A stretch of DNA of 64,000 bases. It comes from Asterias rubens (lineage: Eukaryota > Echinodermata > Asteroidea > Forcipulatida > Asteriidae). Under the pieces are notes generated by a model. The model was not told the DNA's origin and searched no databases. It saw only the letters and a list, made by a program, of their open reading frames with translations. Positions 33,750 through 45,500 of this stretch are shown here, piece by piece; position 1 is the stretch's first letter; every line of letters begins with the position of its first letter. Location of the stretch: positions 6,945,036 through 7,009,035 of the forward strand of contig NC_047073.1 of the NCBI RefSeq assembly GCF_902459465.1. Direction: 5' to 3'. The translations under genes were made by a program, and so were the position numbers.

Positions 33750-36640
33750 ATGCAAAGAGAGATTTTCATTTTGTTCCTCTGTGTAAGCCATCTTATCTGT
33801 AAATTGTTCATTTGTTTTACTTGCGACTTTGTTATACTCAGTTTACAAAACAATAGAAGCAAATACTATACTTGGGCTACACAGAATGTTAAGTAGTTAC
33901 TACTGATATACCCTTAGTTGAATCTGTTCATAACAGAGCCACACAAAATATTCTTTGAAAAATGCCTGGTCTGTGCACTGGTAGGAACATGGAGGTAGAA
34001 ATAGGAGATACAGATACAGACTACAGCCCATTTGACATCCTCACCCACTCGTAGTTCTGGAGTTAAGAGCTCTCCTCATTATATTGTATAACAGTGACAA
34101 ATGGGAAACTATGGGCAATTATTTGGCAGGATTTTTGAGGGCCCATGTCATCCCCGCACTGAAACTTTGATGTGGAGCAGTTGTCTTTTGTTTATTACAA
34201 ATTCCACATAAATGTAATGACCATGACGTGGAGTTTAAACCTTTGATCTGTTTCAAGTTGTGTCTCCTTCTGTTTCTACCTCCATGGTATGATATACTGT
34301 TTTTTTTTTTTTTTAAACTTTAATAACCGACAATCATCTGGTGTTATTTGTATTATAGGCCTTCACATACCCCATGTCCTGACACAGGATTTGCGGTCAG
34401 TGATTAAAGGAGCCAATTTAATGACATTTGCCCAATAATATTAAGTATGGACCTAAAAAGGCTTGGACAATTTTTTATTTGAATTCTTTGTACCTATTTT
34501 CAAAGTTAGAATTATAATTTGTATTCCTCAATCTATTTGATCCTTGTTTTTCCTTTTTGGTTTGTTGGTGGGGTTAATAGTCAATGAGAACAGTTGTACA
34601 AGAAAAGCAAGCATTTTGTTGCCACTTGATGTTGATGGCGATCCCATTGCAGTATTTCATGACTTATGATTGCAAAACTTATTATTTGCAGGCGTGAAGG
34701 TACTCAAAAACAGGTTAATAAAGTTTTACTTCCCAAATATGTTTTTTCAGATTGTATTTTTTTATTTTTTCGGGGGCATATTGTTTGTAGAGTGTACTTA
34801 AATGCAACAATTTGCAGTGACTGGCTCATATGACAAATTTATATCTGCAAATGCATTTTTGTTACAAATGGTATGTAATGAAAAACAGCAGGCTAACAGT
34901 AAGTTAAAAGAAGTGTTTTTACAATGATACTGACGGAAATTGGAACTTCAGTTAAAAATAAAACACTTAACACTAAAAAAAAAATACAAGAATATAAAAT
35001 GTTCAAAAATATCAATCACAGATTTTTGAGTATAAAAATATAATTTACTGATCTAAAAGTCACTATAATTTTTTCATATCAGTGTCAGAAAATAGTTATA
35101 AATTTTAGTGATTAAAAACATGTTAATAAAGTTTGATATGTAATATAAAACATCGGGATAACATTTGGACAAGTGACTGTTACTAAATGTAACAGTGTGA
35201 GCTGTAACACAAATTGATCAAATCAACTTACTTTCAGAAGACTGTCTAAATCACCAACCCCAAAAGGAACATTCCACAAAGAAATATACACTGCTAATCG
35301 ACTTGTGCACATGACATGAAAACCCCCCTGCTTACTTACAGGGCCCAACCATAGAGCTGTTTATGCTTAGCACACGACTTTGCTAAGTACAGAACAATTT
35401 TGATTAGCAGAATGAGGTTCCAAACCAAAATCTTAAGTAATATAATATTACATGTAGTAACAAGAATCTAAACCATACATGTATACAGGACCATCTGTGA
35501 AACAGTTAACAAGCCACTTTGACAGATTTAGTTGTCCCAAATTTACTGTTCCGTGAGAATACCTAGGGGAAATCTGCCATTTTGAATTTCAATATGGTTG
35601 CCATTTCTAATCTTGTTCTGGTGCCATCAATTTGTGTCTGTGAGCAATGTAGAACAGTAAAATGTTGTAAATACCCATGTATGTGATACCAGGGATTCCA
35701 TTAAAACCACTGCCTTACTTGTATCTAATTTTTTTTTGGCCGCCCAAACTAACTTCAAAATGTGGGTGCCATACATGTATTTTATACACTTTTGCTTATA
35801 ATTTACCGAGTCGGGTAACTAAAAAACCTTAAAATTGTTGTCTTTGATTGACAATCCAAAATTAAACAGAGATACCATTTTTACCATCAACTTTATGCAT
35901 CAAATGTTGAATCTCCAAATTGCCACAACTTTAGTATTTTCTAAAACTTCATTCATTTATAATTGATTGTTTATTTTTTCCTTTTTAGGGAGTGGAAACT
36001 AAAAATGTAAGATTTCCCATGGATTTTTACTGGATAAAAAATTGTTGAAAAACTAAAAGCCCTATATTACCTAAATCTGTCAAAAGTGGCATGTTTTTAT
36101 TTTTCACAGATGAAATTAGATTATATATGACTGTAACTGGATCCCAGGTAGATTTGCTAAGTGAAAAAATGTATTGAGTTTTATTTTTCTGCTTAGCAGC
36201 TCTATGAAATTATTGTCGTAAACCAGTCTTCACACTGAAACTGAACACATATTACCGAAACTTAACACATATTAAACATCATTTTCATCTAAGTATTTGG
36301 CAAAGTATAAAAACCATAACTTTTGTAACTGGCAGTAAAAGAAACAAAACAAATAATTAAATGGAGGTGCAGTAATACAGTGTAGGTAAAACAAACAAAA
36401 AATCACAAGATGATCTGACATTGGTTATAAATAATCTGAAATTATTGTTTTTATAGGCAAGGCATGGGGCAAACTGGATCTTTTGGACCACCATAAAGCA
36501 TTCCGTAATTGAAGATTGTTATGATTTCAAACAAACATGGTAAAATAACAAATTTAATAGCTTCAATACACTGTACCACTGGATATTTGGAGACATACGG
36601 GCACTGTAATGTTGTACATTGAACGACTGTTGTCCGCTGT
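33750..36640. other. Long AT-rich non-coding interval between convergent genes
   Basis: No credible exon, RNA or repeat family was recognised. Several AATAAA-like signals after 33750 (for example AATAATATTAAG near 34434) could end transcripts. Contains homopolymer T runs near 34295. Confidence 0.5.
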
Positions 36641-36643
36641 GAT

Positions 36644-36745
36644 GTGGTACATGCTGTTTTGGACAACCTCGGGGGCAGATGGCACCCTCGGCTACACCTT
36701 GGGCGCCATCTGCTCCCCGTGGGTGTCCAAAACAGCATGGACCAC
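36644..36745. repeat. ~100 bp imperfect hairpin
   Basis: GTGGTACATGCTGTTTTGGA (then CAACCTCGGGGGCAGATGGC) pairs with GCCATCTGCTCCCCGTGGGT and TGTCCAAAACAGCATG around a ~20-base loop. Could be a short MITE or a transcribed hairpin; no target duplication identified. Confidence 0.75.
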
Positions 36746-36759
36746 ATACACATATCATA

Positions 36760-37362
36760 GCATACAAGTTTTGTTATACCATGGTATTAGATTGAAGGAT
36801 TGTTAAAAAGGCCCTTAATAATTTATTTTGACATTAAAGCTAAATTGGTGGATTATCTCAACCTCATTTTTTTATTGCAACAACTTAACAAGTAGTTCAT
36901 TTTTTCACATTAACATGTACTGGTCCCTATCACGAGCATCATATCGAAAGTACAGGACTGTGTATTACCAGTGGTTGCATACCTCCATGCATATAGTAAC
37001 CTCTCTCTCAGGTAGTACCACTAATGTGTTTGTGTAGATCAATGGGGATGATGAAACAATGTTCTGAGAACGATGTAGGCAATGTACCCTGGCACCATTA
37101 CCTACCTCTTTATCAGGTGTATTGCTAATTTTAATGTCAATGGGGACAATGAGATGAGATGTTCGCAGACGATCTAGGTAATGGACCCCGACAACATCAC
37201 TTTTTTGGCAATACATGAAGTTTTGTATTTTTTCACGTGATTGGTTCTCGACCAATAAAAGATCAAAATCTTATACCAGGGTATAACAAGTATGTGTGTG
37301 CAGTAACTGTATCATTTGTGCATGCACAACATCAATGTTCAATGGGAGTTACTAACATGAAC
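36760..37362. other. Non-coding, with two imperfect ~90 bp copies
   Basis: ATCAATGGGGATGATGAAAC...CGATGTAGGCAATG (37038 on) and GTCAATGGGGACAATGAGAT...CGATCTAGGTAATG (37136 on) look like diverged tandem copies. No gene seen. Confidence 0.5.
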
Positions 37363-37791
37363 TTAAAGGTTCACTGAAATACAAAGTATTGATGCTTTTA
37401 TGTTTCACCTTGTAATTTCTGTACAATAATTCAGGTGAAAATAATCATTTTGTGCACTCTTGTGTATTTTCACATGATTTATTCATGAGCTATTCCAGTG
37501 AACAGTTGTTCTGTGGACAAGGTCGGCCAAAGGAATGACAAATATGTGTTCTTTCTATTGACAAATTCACAAATTATTCCATGTTATGCAATGCATGTGA
37601 TGTCACTGAGAGAATCTGTGATGTCAGCAAGTGCCCTGCTTTATGAAGACTATTATTTCTAAATCAAAGAAATCATGTAAAAATACAAAGAAGTACAAAC
37701 AATTACTTTTTCTTAGGTACTGAATCATTTTACAAATTTTTCAAGGTGTAAGATAAAAGCATTAATACTTTGTATTTCTGTGAACCTTTAA
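37363..37791. mobile_element. MITE with TTAA target duplication
   Basis: TTAA is followed by AGGTTCACTGAAATACAAAG and ends inverted as CTTTGTATTTCTGTGAACCT then TTAA. TIRs are ~38 bp. The TTAA target is typical of piggyBac- or Kolobok-mobilised elements. No coding content. Confidence 0.88.
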
Positions 37792-37801
37792 ATGGCATAG
37801 T

Positions 37802-38095
37802 TAGAGTGGCTTTAAAGGGACATCGCAAATATGTATTGATGCCAATATTGACGCCAATATTCACGACATGATCGAGCCCCAAGTCCCAAATATTGACGCC
37901 AATATTGACGACTTGGCTTCAAGTCGCAAACCCACTCTGGCATGAATATTCAATATTCACGCCTGTGCGGGTTTGCGACTTGGGCAAAATCATGAATATT
38001 GGCGTCAATATTAGCTGCAATATTCACAACATGGGGCCCATGCTGTGAAAATTGGCATCAATATATATTTGCATTGTCCCTTTAAAGCCACCATA
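37802..38095. mobile_element. 294 bp non-autonomous relative of the 14.7 kb element
   Basis: Ends are TAGAGTGGCTTTAAAGGGAC and the inverse of TATGGTGGCTTTAAAGGGAC, with the same ATTGACGCC minisatellite inside. Flanked by CATAGT (37796-37801) and CATAGG (38096-38101), a 6-bp duplication with one change. It has the short composite structure expected of a MITE mobilised by the same transposase. Confidence 0.82.
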
Positions 38096-38256
38096 CATAG
38101 GTCCATGGGCCCAGATCCTACACAATGTACATGCCCAGATCCTACATGAGTGGCATTAATTCGAAAGAAGGTCATAAATTTACAATTTAATTTGGGAAAC
38201 AAATTCAGAAAAATTCAACATAAAAATCACTTTAAAGGAACTTGTCTGAGATAAAC

Positions 38257-41200
38257 TTAAACCTGTCCAAAGCCTTTACAATACGAAATGGCTTGGGCAA
38301 AGGCTGTCTGAAATGAGATATATGTCCTGAAGTGAAGCGGGAGCGTCAAGATAAAAGTACATGTTGAAGCAGTTGGATAACAATTGCAGGGTTGGTCTTC
38401 AAGAGAAAGGTGGCTCACGAAGCAATCATGTTTAAATCTAACAGTAGGTTGTGCTGGCCATCCTGTCACTGGGCAGCATGGGGACCCAGTCAAAAAAGAC
38501 AGTAAATCTTTCATGAGTACTGATTTTCCATCAACAGTGATTACCCCTAAGGTAAAACAACATAAAAAGGGTGCCGTTGAAACCACTCCGCTCATAATAA
38601 CATTCCAAAGTTACGTTCAAAAGTGGGAGTCATCTAACAGGACTGGACATGAATTTTTATTGAAAAACTCGGGTCAGTACTCACTGGATTGGAAAGGAAA
38701 ACTTTTGAACATCATCTCTGTTATCTGAGCAGGATTTAACAAGGTGTGATCAGGCGGTTTACAGTGCCACTGCCTGTGAGTTTTCTGAAAAAGAAATATC
38801 CTACAAGATTCTTGTGTATACCCTAATGTATTGCAGAATGTGTCAAAGTAACTAAGTGAGAAACTTTGAGTTATAAAATTTGTCCAATATCTCAAATTTT
38901 ATAAGAAGCAAATGGTCCCGGTCAGTCCCTTCCAGGTGTGTAGTGACATGCTATAATGGATGCCCTTATGGATCCCCTCAACCCTCCCCAACACACCTAC
39001 TAGAAGAAATAATGACCAAGAACAAATAATTTAACAAAGTAATCCTAGGAAGCAAAAACAATAAAGTATTTACATTCTCTTCAGCAGCAACTTGGAGAGT
39101 GGTACATGTACTTGTGGTTGTAGAACGAAGACCCTTTTTAGATTTCCTTTTACCAATTTGGCTTATTAAACCCAAAATGTCTTTTGATGGGGATGAAGTC
39201 CCTGGAAAGAAAAACAAATGTATTCCATTATAATAAACTTTGCACCTGCGGTTCAGTTAATAAGGGTTCACTTGTTTGATTTTGAGTACATCTATAATAA
39301 TAATAATGGTAACTTATATAGCGCCAGTATCCGACAAAAAGGCGTTCATGGCGCTTTTGTATAAATTTACAACAAAGAAATATTTATAACCAAATTAGAT
39401 TAAACACAAATAAATACATAATGAGAGAGGAGTCATATGAGCAAATGTCAAATATAAATATTATGTCCACCCTCAAGCCTCAGTCGAATGCTTCCTTGAA
39501 CAAGTATGTCTTCAACCGAGTGTTGAAAACAGACATGCTAGTTAATGTCCTAAATAAAGAGTTCCACAGTTTGGGCGCTGAATTCATGAAAGTTCTGTCC
39601 CATATTGGGTGTTGGTGATCTGTACCTTGAAAAGGGCTTTGTGTGACGATCTGAAACCACTACGAGTGGGCGGTAATTTTCTACTAAATCGTCAAAATAT
39701 GAGGGTGCTTGACCATTGAGAATTTTGAAAATGGTCAAGCACAGTTTGTATTTAATACGTTGCTCAATTGGCAGCCAATGTAGATCTGCCAATTCAAGTG
39801 ATATGTGTTCAGATTGCTTTGTAGACGTTGTAATTGTGTCTTATTAATAGAACTTAACTACATTAAATGTAATCAAGTTCTATTCCAAAATAACAATATT
39901 TTAGCAAGCATTTGACAAACGGTTGTCCGTATCAGGAAACCTTGAACATGATGATATTAATAAACCACCTGTAAATGTCACACACTCAAACGACGCCCCT
40001 ATAATGAGGCAAAAACAAGCAGAACACTAGACGACAGCTGCCTGGTGTAAAAAAAAGTGAACATGACATCAGCATACCAACAGTGCTGCATATTATGCAA
40101 GGGTTATCCAAGGGGGTCTATTGTTAAATATCCCTCTTCCTTGATGAAAACTCACCTACAGCTTGGCAATGTTTTCTCAATTCATATCGATCACCAATCT
40201 TGATCACTCCCAGTGATTTTAATTCATCATCGGACATAGCGGGAACCATAGAGGAAGTCACCTTTAAGAAGAACAAAATCTTTAGTAAACATGCTGAACA
40301 CAAGCCACCGAAAAGGGGAATAGTGGATGAGAAGGGGATAGGAGGTAAAAAACTACTTCACTTATGCATCGTGGGAACTGTCACTCAAGTCCAGGCTCGA
40401 CTTCACAAAGGGCTAAGATTGATCTTAACTGTGAATCACTCTTAATTGCTAAGCAAAGTGTGATGTCACAATACAAACTACTATGGTAATACTGACAACT
40501 CATCTTAAGATGAATCTTAGTGCTTTGTGAAACCACCACAGGACTCAGCCTCAAGTTGCAATTTTGATGACTTGGACTCGACTTAAGTCTTGAGTTATGT
40601 TAGGCGAAAGACTCTGACTTGACTAGTATGACTCGAACTCAACACTAAGTGACATTTAAAATGTATTTGCCTTTTAAACAACCATCTCAAAATTTTGTCT
40701 ATGATTTCACATCTGAGAGCATCAGCAGCATTGTGAACATAACTATGACTTACGAGTACTGTACCTTGCACTGATCAAAATGGAACAACCTAAAACATAT
40801 TGATGGGTTTACGTACTTCAAGTTGGGGGCTGTCATCTCGTCCCCCGCTCTCACCACAGCAAGCTCGGCCCAAACAAGAAGTCGCCCCCAACTAAGTCGC
40901 CTCCAAACCAGCTGGTTTAAGGGCGAGTTTGTTGGGGGCATCTTTGTTGAGAGCAACTTTGTTGGGAGCAAGCTTGCTGGGGTGAGATGACCAGCATTCT
41001 TCAAGACAACATGTGTGTGTAAAAACGTGGTTCTGGTAGGCCTAAAACTCATCATAATAACACACACACACACAAGTGTGTATTCACCTGCAATCGGGGA
41101 CCTCCTATTGTCCCTCTTTTGTTTGTACTCTAACTTTTTAGCAACAGCTCCCATTGGTTTTGTACACGATTTCCAACTTGGGACCTTTTTCCAACCAGGG

Positions 41201-41628
41201 ACCCTATTGTCCTCTTTTGTTATTATAAGTCCCCGGTTTGAATGTACATACACATGTACATGCACACACAACCACACAACATTGACATACCTTTTGCTCT
41301 TCAAACTTGTGTAATATATCCTCTAAGCCCATTTGTAGAAGAATATCAGCAATCTACGCAAAAATCATAAAAAAACATAGCTTTAAAAAAGTTAGAAGCA
41401 AATAAAAAAACACAAAACAATTAGAATTTGTTGAAGAAACCAGGATCTGTTTGACTTTGGGCAACTGAGTATTAAAAAAAGTTAACTTAAACAAACACTT
41501 ACTGAAAGACTTAACTAAAGCCTGCAAGTCAACAATGATGGGGGGGCGGGGTGGCCGGGTAAATGAAAGTAATGATAGTGGGCTTTAATAAGAAATACAA
41601 TTATATTTACCCGATTTTCAGTCTCCAT
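38257..41628 (-). CDS. SAM domain - HECT C-lobe fusion gene, six exons
   Basis: Minus-strand exons: 41628-41611 (ATG), 41353-41291, 40261-40156, 39201-39074, 38784-38685 and 38546-38257 (stop TAA). All borders are GT-AG and all five joins keep phase, giving ~234 residues. Residues ~7-62 form a SAM-like domain (LLQMGLEDILHKFEEQKV...LKSLGVIKIGDRYELR). A basic linker (KRKSKKGLR) and a His/Cys-containing segment follow (THRQWHCKPPDH). The last ~85 residues resemble a HECT C-lobe, with the catalytic-Cys motif YPTASTCTFILTLP and the ending KGFGQV. The HECT N-lobe, which binds E2, is missing. Expected role if active: ubiquitin transfer or a decoy; this is inference. It runs opposite to the transposase, starting ~150 bases inside the right TIR. 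SAM and HECT partners of this type occur in invertebrate gene families I recall. Confidence 0.78.
39292..39810 (-). mobile_element. 3' fragment of a non-LTR (LINE) retrotransposon
   Basis: Minus-strand frame 39792-39550 reads LHWLPIEQRIKYKLCLTIFK and ends near NYRPLVV, then after a frameshift APKLWNSLFRT and TRLKTYLFKEAFD. These are the conserved C-terminal end of CR1/Rex-like reverse transcriptases. The 3' tail GCGCTATATAAGTTACC plus (ATT)n ends at 39292. It lies in intron 3 of the SAM-HECT gene and is 5'-truncated, as is usual. Confidence 0.85.
40402..40533. mobile_element. ~132 bp MITE, 'cacaaag' family
   Basis: TTCACAAAGGGCTAAGATTG on the left and AATCTTAGTGCTTTGTGAA on the right are inverted with minor differences. 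A half copy is at 62617-62645. Located in intron 2 of the SAM-HECT gene. Confidence 0.8.
40540..41280. other. Intron sequence of the SAM-HECT gene
   Basis: Contains GTTGGGGGCATCTTTGTTG-like short direct repeats (40910-40980) and a CA run near 41060. The 184-codon minus frame 41304-40750 is not supported: no domain, and it overlaps exon 2. Confidence 0.5.
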
Positions 41629-41780
41629 TTTTGTTAGTCGAACTTACATACTGGCAGTCGTCAGTGCACGCAAATCACAATGCTGAACGATATTATTGTC
41701 AGAGCGCGCGAGCGAGATCGGGACCAGTGCGCCAGACTATTTTCTTGCCCACCCAGCTACCTAGGTTGCTAAAAAAACAA

Positions 41781-42516
41781 TGAATATTCACGCCTGAGCA
41801 GGTTTGCGACTTGGGGCCCATGTCGTGAATATTGGCGTCAATATTGGCGTAAATATTTGCGACGTGTAGCCCATGTCGTGAATATTGGCGTCAATATTGG
41901 CGTCAATATTTGCGACTTGGAGGCAATGTCGTAAATATTGGCGCCAATATTGGCGTCAATATTTGCGACTTGGAGGCAATGTCGTAAATATTGGCGCCAA
42001 TATTGGCGTCAATATTCGCGACTTAGGTCATGTCGTGAATATTGGCGTCAATATTGGCGTCAATATTTGCAACTTGAGGCTATGTCGTAAATATTGGCGC
42101 CAATATTGGCGTCAATATTCGCGACTTAGGTCATGTCGTGAATATTGGCGTCAATATTGGCGTCAATATTTGCAACTTGAGGCTATGTCGTAAATATTGG
42201 CGTCAATATTGGCGTCAATATTTGCGACATTTGACCCATGTTGTGAATATTGGCGTCAATATTGGCGTCAATATTTGCGACATTTGACCCATGTTGTGAA
42301 TATTGGCGTCAATATTGGCGTCAATATTTGCGACATAGGGCCCATGTCGTGAATATTGGCGTCAATATTGGCGTCAATATTTGCGACTTTGGGCCAAGTC
42401 GTGAATATTGGCGTCAATATTGGCGTCAATATTTGCAACTTGGGGTAAATGTCGCAAATATTGGCGTCAATATTGGCGTCAATATATATTTGCGATGTCC
42501 CTTTAAAGCCACCATA
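41781..42516 (-). repeat. Right minisatellite TIR
   Basis: About 13 inverted units of the left array. Read from the right end, the spacers TTTACCCCAAGTTGC, TTGGCCCAAAGTCGC, ATGGGCCCTATGTCGC and ATGGGTCAAATGTCGC follow one another almost as in the left TIR, then an expanded inner part differs. The inner edge has GCGACGTGTAGCCCATG, matching the innermost left unit. Confidence 0.9.
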
Positions 42517-42528
42517 ATTAAGACCACT

Positions 42529-45500
42529 TCAAAACACCACTGATGTCTGCCTTATTGTTGACATCATCTTGATATCGTTAAGAAGCATCGTCTTGGTCAG
42601 GATACTCGTCAACTTTTCGGTCGCTAGTGTACCTTCAGTTAAAACAACAAGATTATGTTATATCATTACAAATAATTGTACTGTTCTCTGCTGCAGAAGA
42701 ATGCCTCTGGTCCTCAGTTATATTAAAATAGCGAATAAAGAGAAGTGTACTTACTTGGCTTCATATATTTTTTTTTGCGATCGCCATCCAGAATGTCGTG
42801 CTCACAGTTAGGATACAATTCTGAATGGCCATGGTGAACTCCTTGAATGTGGTTTACTAACGAGAGCCATTTGGCAGCACGCAGTGCCGACTGGTCATCT
42901 GTGGTGCTGGATGCGCACCAGTAAATATGGTGGTTTAAACTCTTGGACCATTCAGTCACTGCCCCACAGTTCTTCACCTTTGAAAGTTTATCCACTTTTT
43001 TCTTCAATCCTGTGAGAATAATACAATCAATGAACTGTTCACGCGTACCTTTGGCGATGTGCCACACGTCAAACATGTGGCTGATGTCAGTTTTCTCCCG
43101 CACATATTTCGCAAGCTGCCTGTGCCTGTCTGATACCAGCTTACTAACAACTAGCCCACTGGTGTTGAGCTTCTCTAGAGTTCGTTTGAAGCCTTCTAGC
43201 TCCATATGGTAGCTCCCTTTCACTTCGTTGCTCTGAATAAAAAGTAAGAACAATAACATGAATAAAAGTAACGGGAGTTAAAAACTTTACTTTGCTAACT
43301 TGCACACAAACCATGAAGTAATTGTTTATTTACCTGTACCAGTTGGATATCAAGAATCTTGTTCCGTTCGAGATCAAGGGCTGTGTATGATCCATACTTA
43401 GCGCTGTGTCCAGGGCTGTCTGCCCTACCATCCCCTCCAATAACCAGAGGGTCACCCTCTGCTGCAATTTCCATAATCAGTCTCGTCTGCTTACTGACAA
43501 ATACTGCATTCACAGCTGGAAGCAGGAACTGCTTCTGATGCTTAAAGAAGTTTCGTTGCGTCATGGTAGCAACACCCATATATTGGAGCACACGAAAAGT
43601 CTGTGCTACTGTTCCACCTGCAAACAAGATGGATGCTGAGAGAAGGATGTTCCCAGCCGGTGTATTGTTTAACCAGGGCTGGCTATCCCAGGTGGTTCTG
43701 TCGTCACACAACTCACAGGACTGCCGAACCCTTAACATCCCTCCTTTCCTATAGCTCTTCATTGTCACCAAACAACCACCACAGGAAATGCATCTGTTGA
43801 ACAACTTCATCAGTTGGGATTCAAACACGATGAACTTTCTCTCCTTGTGGATATTACTGGAGCTGTGAAATGAAACGAAGACATGACAATCACTTTAAAT
43901 GGCACGTGATTTTTATAAATTGCTGTCTGTTTTTATGTTGGTGTAAAAAAGAAAAAAATAAAGAAAATAAAAAATAAAATAAAATTCTCATTAATTTTGT
44001 GTTACAAAAAGCAAGTTGTACAAATTTGGTTCCCAGTTAATTTGCATTTAAAAATCTTAAAAGGAAGAAAAATCATGTAGTGATCCGTACCCTTCATTAT
44101 TGTGAGTGGAACTTGAACCATCCGAGTCTGACGATGGACCATCATAACAGGGCTGGTATTCTGGATCTCTCCCATCATCATCATTGCTGCTGTCTGAACT
44201 GGACTCCTGAGTTGGGACATCATCAAGAAGTTTACAGATGACTCCACATGAGACAGTTCTTGGCTGAGCCTGGATCCCCGTACAATGCATGTGAGCAGAT
44301 GCTTGCACCACTTAAAAAAAAATGCATTGAAACTTGTTGAGCCAAAACATTGATACATTGGTCAGTAAATTTTTGGTCATACAAATAATTGGATCCAACG
44401 TATTATCAAGCCTCACTAATCATGATTGTTAATATGAATTTCCTTAATGACAAATTCTCTTAGAAAACAGCACCTCAAACACGGTAAATTTTGCGAGCTG
44501 TGCTAATTTACTCCGTAGTTTTTGGGAAACATGTTTCAAGGTGCCACAAGCTTATCGGGAGACTTTCATGCAAATTAAACTGAAAAAAATAAAATAAAAA
44601 ATAAGTGAATAAAAATAGTTGCATTTTACTTTTAGGGAGACGGGTTTGAGTTGCAACGTGTGTGGTGCATGGTGTTGTCTGGCATTGTACGGATACACTG
44701 TGTGAAGCTGAAGCCACCTAAAACAAAAGGATTGGAAATCAAGAAATTACATTCAATGAATATGTAGGAAGATGTATGTAGTTTTTGGTAAAAAAAAGGA
44801 ACATGATATAAAAAATAAAAAAGTGTGCAATTGTTCAACCCCAAAAATCATTTGCAATATTTTTCAAACAGATTATTATAAATTCAAGTTTTTGATTCAT
44901 CGTGTTTAAAAAAATTCTCATTCCATAAATTGTTTAATGCAGAATGCCAACAATTGTCCCACTTACCGAGTTATTTTCGTTATTTGATTGCTTCCCCTTT
45001 CATTCTATTGTTTCAATTTAGCCTTAGCTACAATCATGTACATTATTGTAATAAACAAGGTTCATAGTATATTATCAACAACAAACATCCACGGAATAAG
45101 TAAATGTGCAAGTCTTGGCAGCTGTATGATAGATGAGATATGTAGTCTAGTCAAATGTACAGAGTATAGCATTCTTTCAGCAGGTATACTTACATGATCA
45201 ATTTCTCCATAACTTTGATCTGAATCCATGTCCTGATCTGTGGAAGTGGATGAGGTGCATGCTGACGTGGACTCTGCAACAGGACTTAGTTGCGATAATC
45301 GTAACCCTCCATCCTCCCGACGGTCGGAGACCGGAGGGTTACGACACAAGACTGATATTATCGGTGTAACTAGCAGTTTTGACCAGTTTTTGCCAGACTT
45401 CGTGATCAGATTCGTCCTTTTTTTCCACTTTCCAAAATCATGACAGACATTCTAAACACATGGAGTTGATCTTTATTGTATGACAACGTCATCTGGAACC

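Larger units (their letters stand above)
27787..42516. mobile_element. 14.73 kb putative IS3EU-like DNA transposon with minisatellite TIRs
   Basis: The left end TATGGTGGCTTTAAAGGGAC is the exact inverse of the right end. ATTAAG flanks both sides (27781-27786 and 42517-42522), a 6-bp target duplication. The terminal arrays (27787-28231 and 41781-42516) consist of the same minisatellite units in inverted orientation, and the first variants from each end follow nearly the same order. Inside are a + strand DDE transposase gene (30797-33749) and a - strand SAM-HECT gene (41628-38257), each starting on the side of its own terminus and converging. TAY...RTA ends with 6-bp duplications and an rve-type transposase are hallmarks I recall for the IS3EU superfamily. 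Alternative: two independent terminal fragments that happen to face each other. Confidence 0.65.

Noticed and set aside
40750-41304. 184-codon minus-strand frame
   Set aside because: Lies across an intron and exon 2 of the SAM-HECT gene in another frame, with low-complexity composition and no domain.
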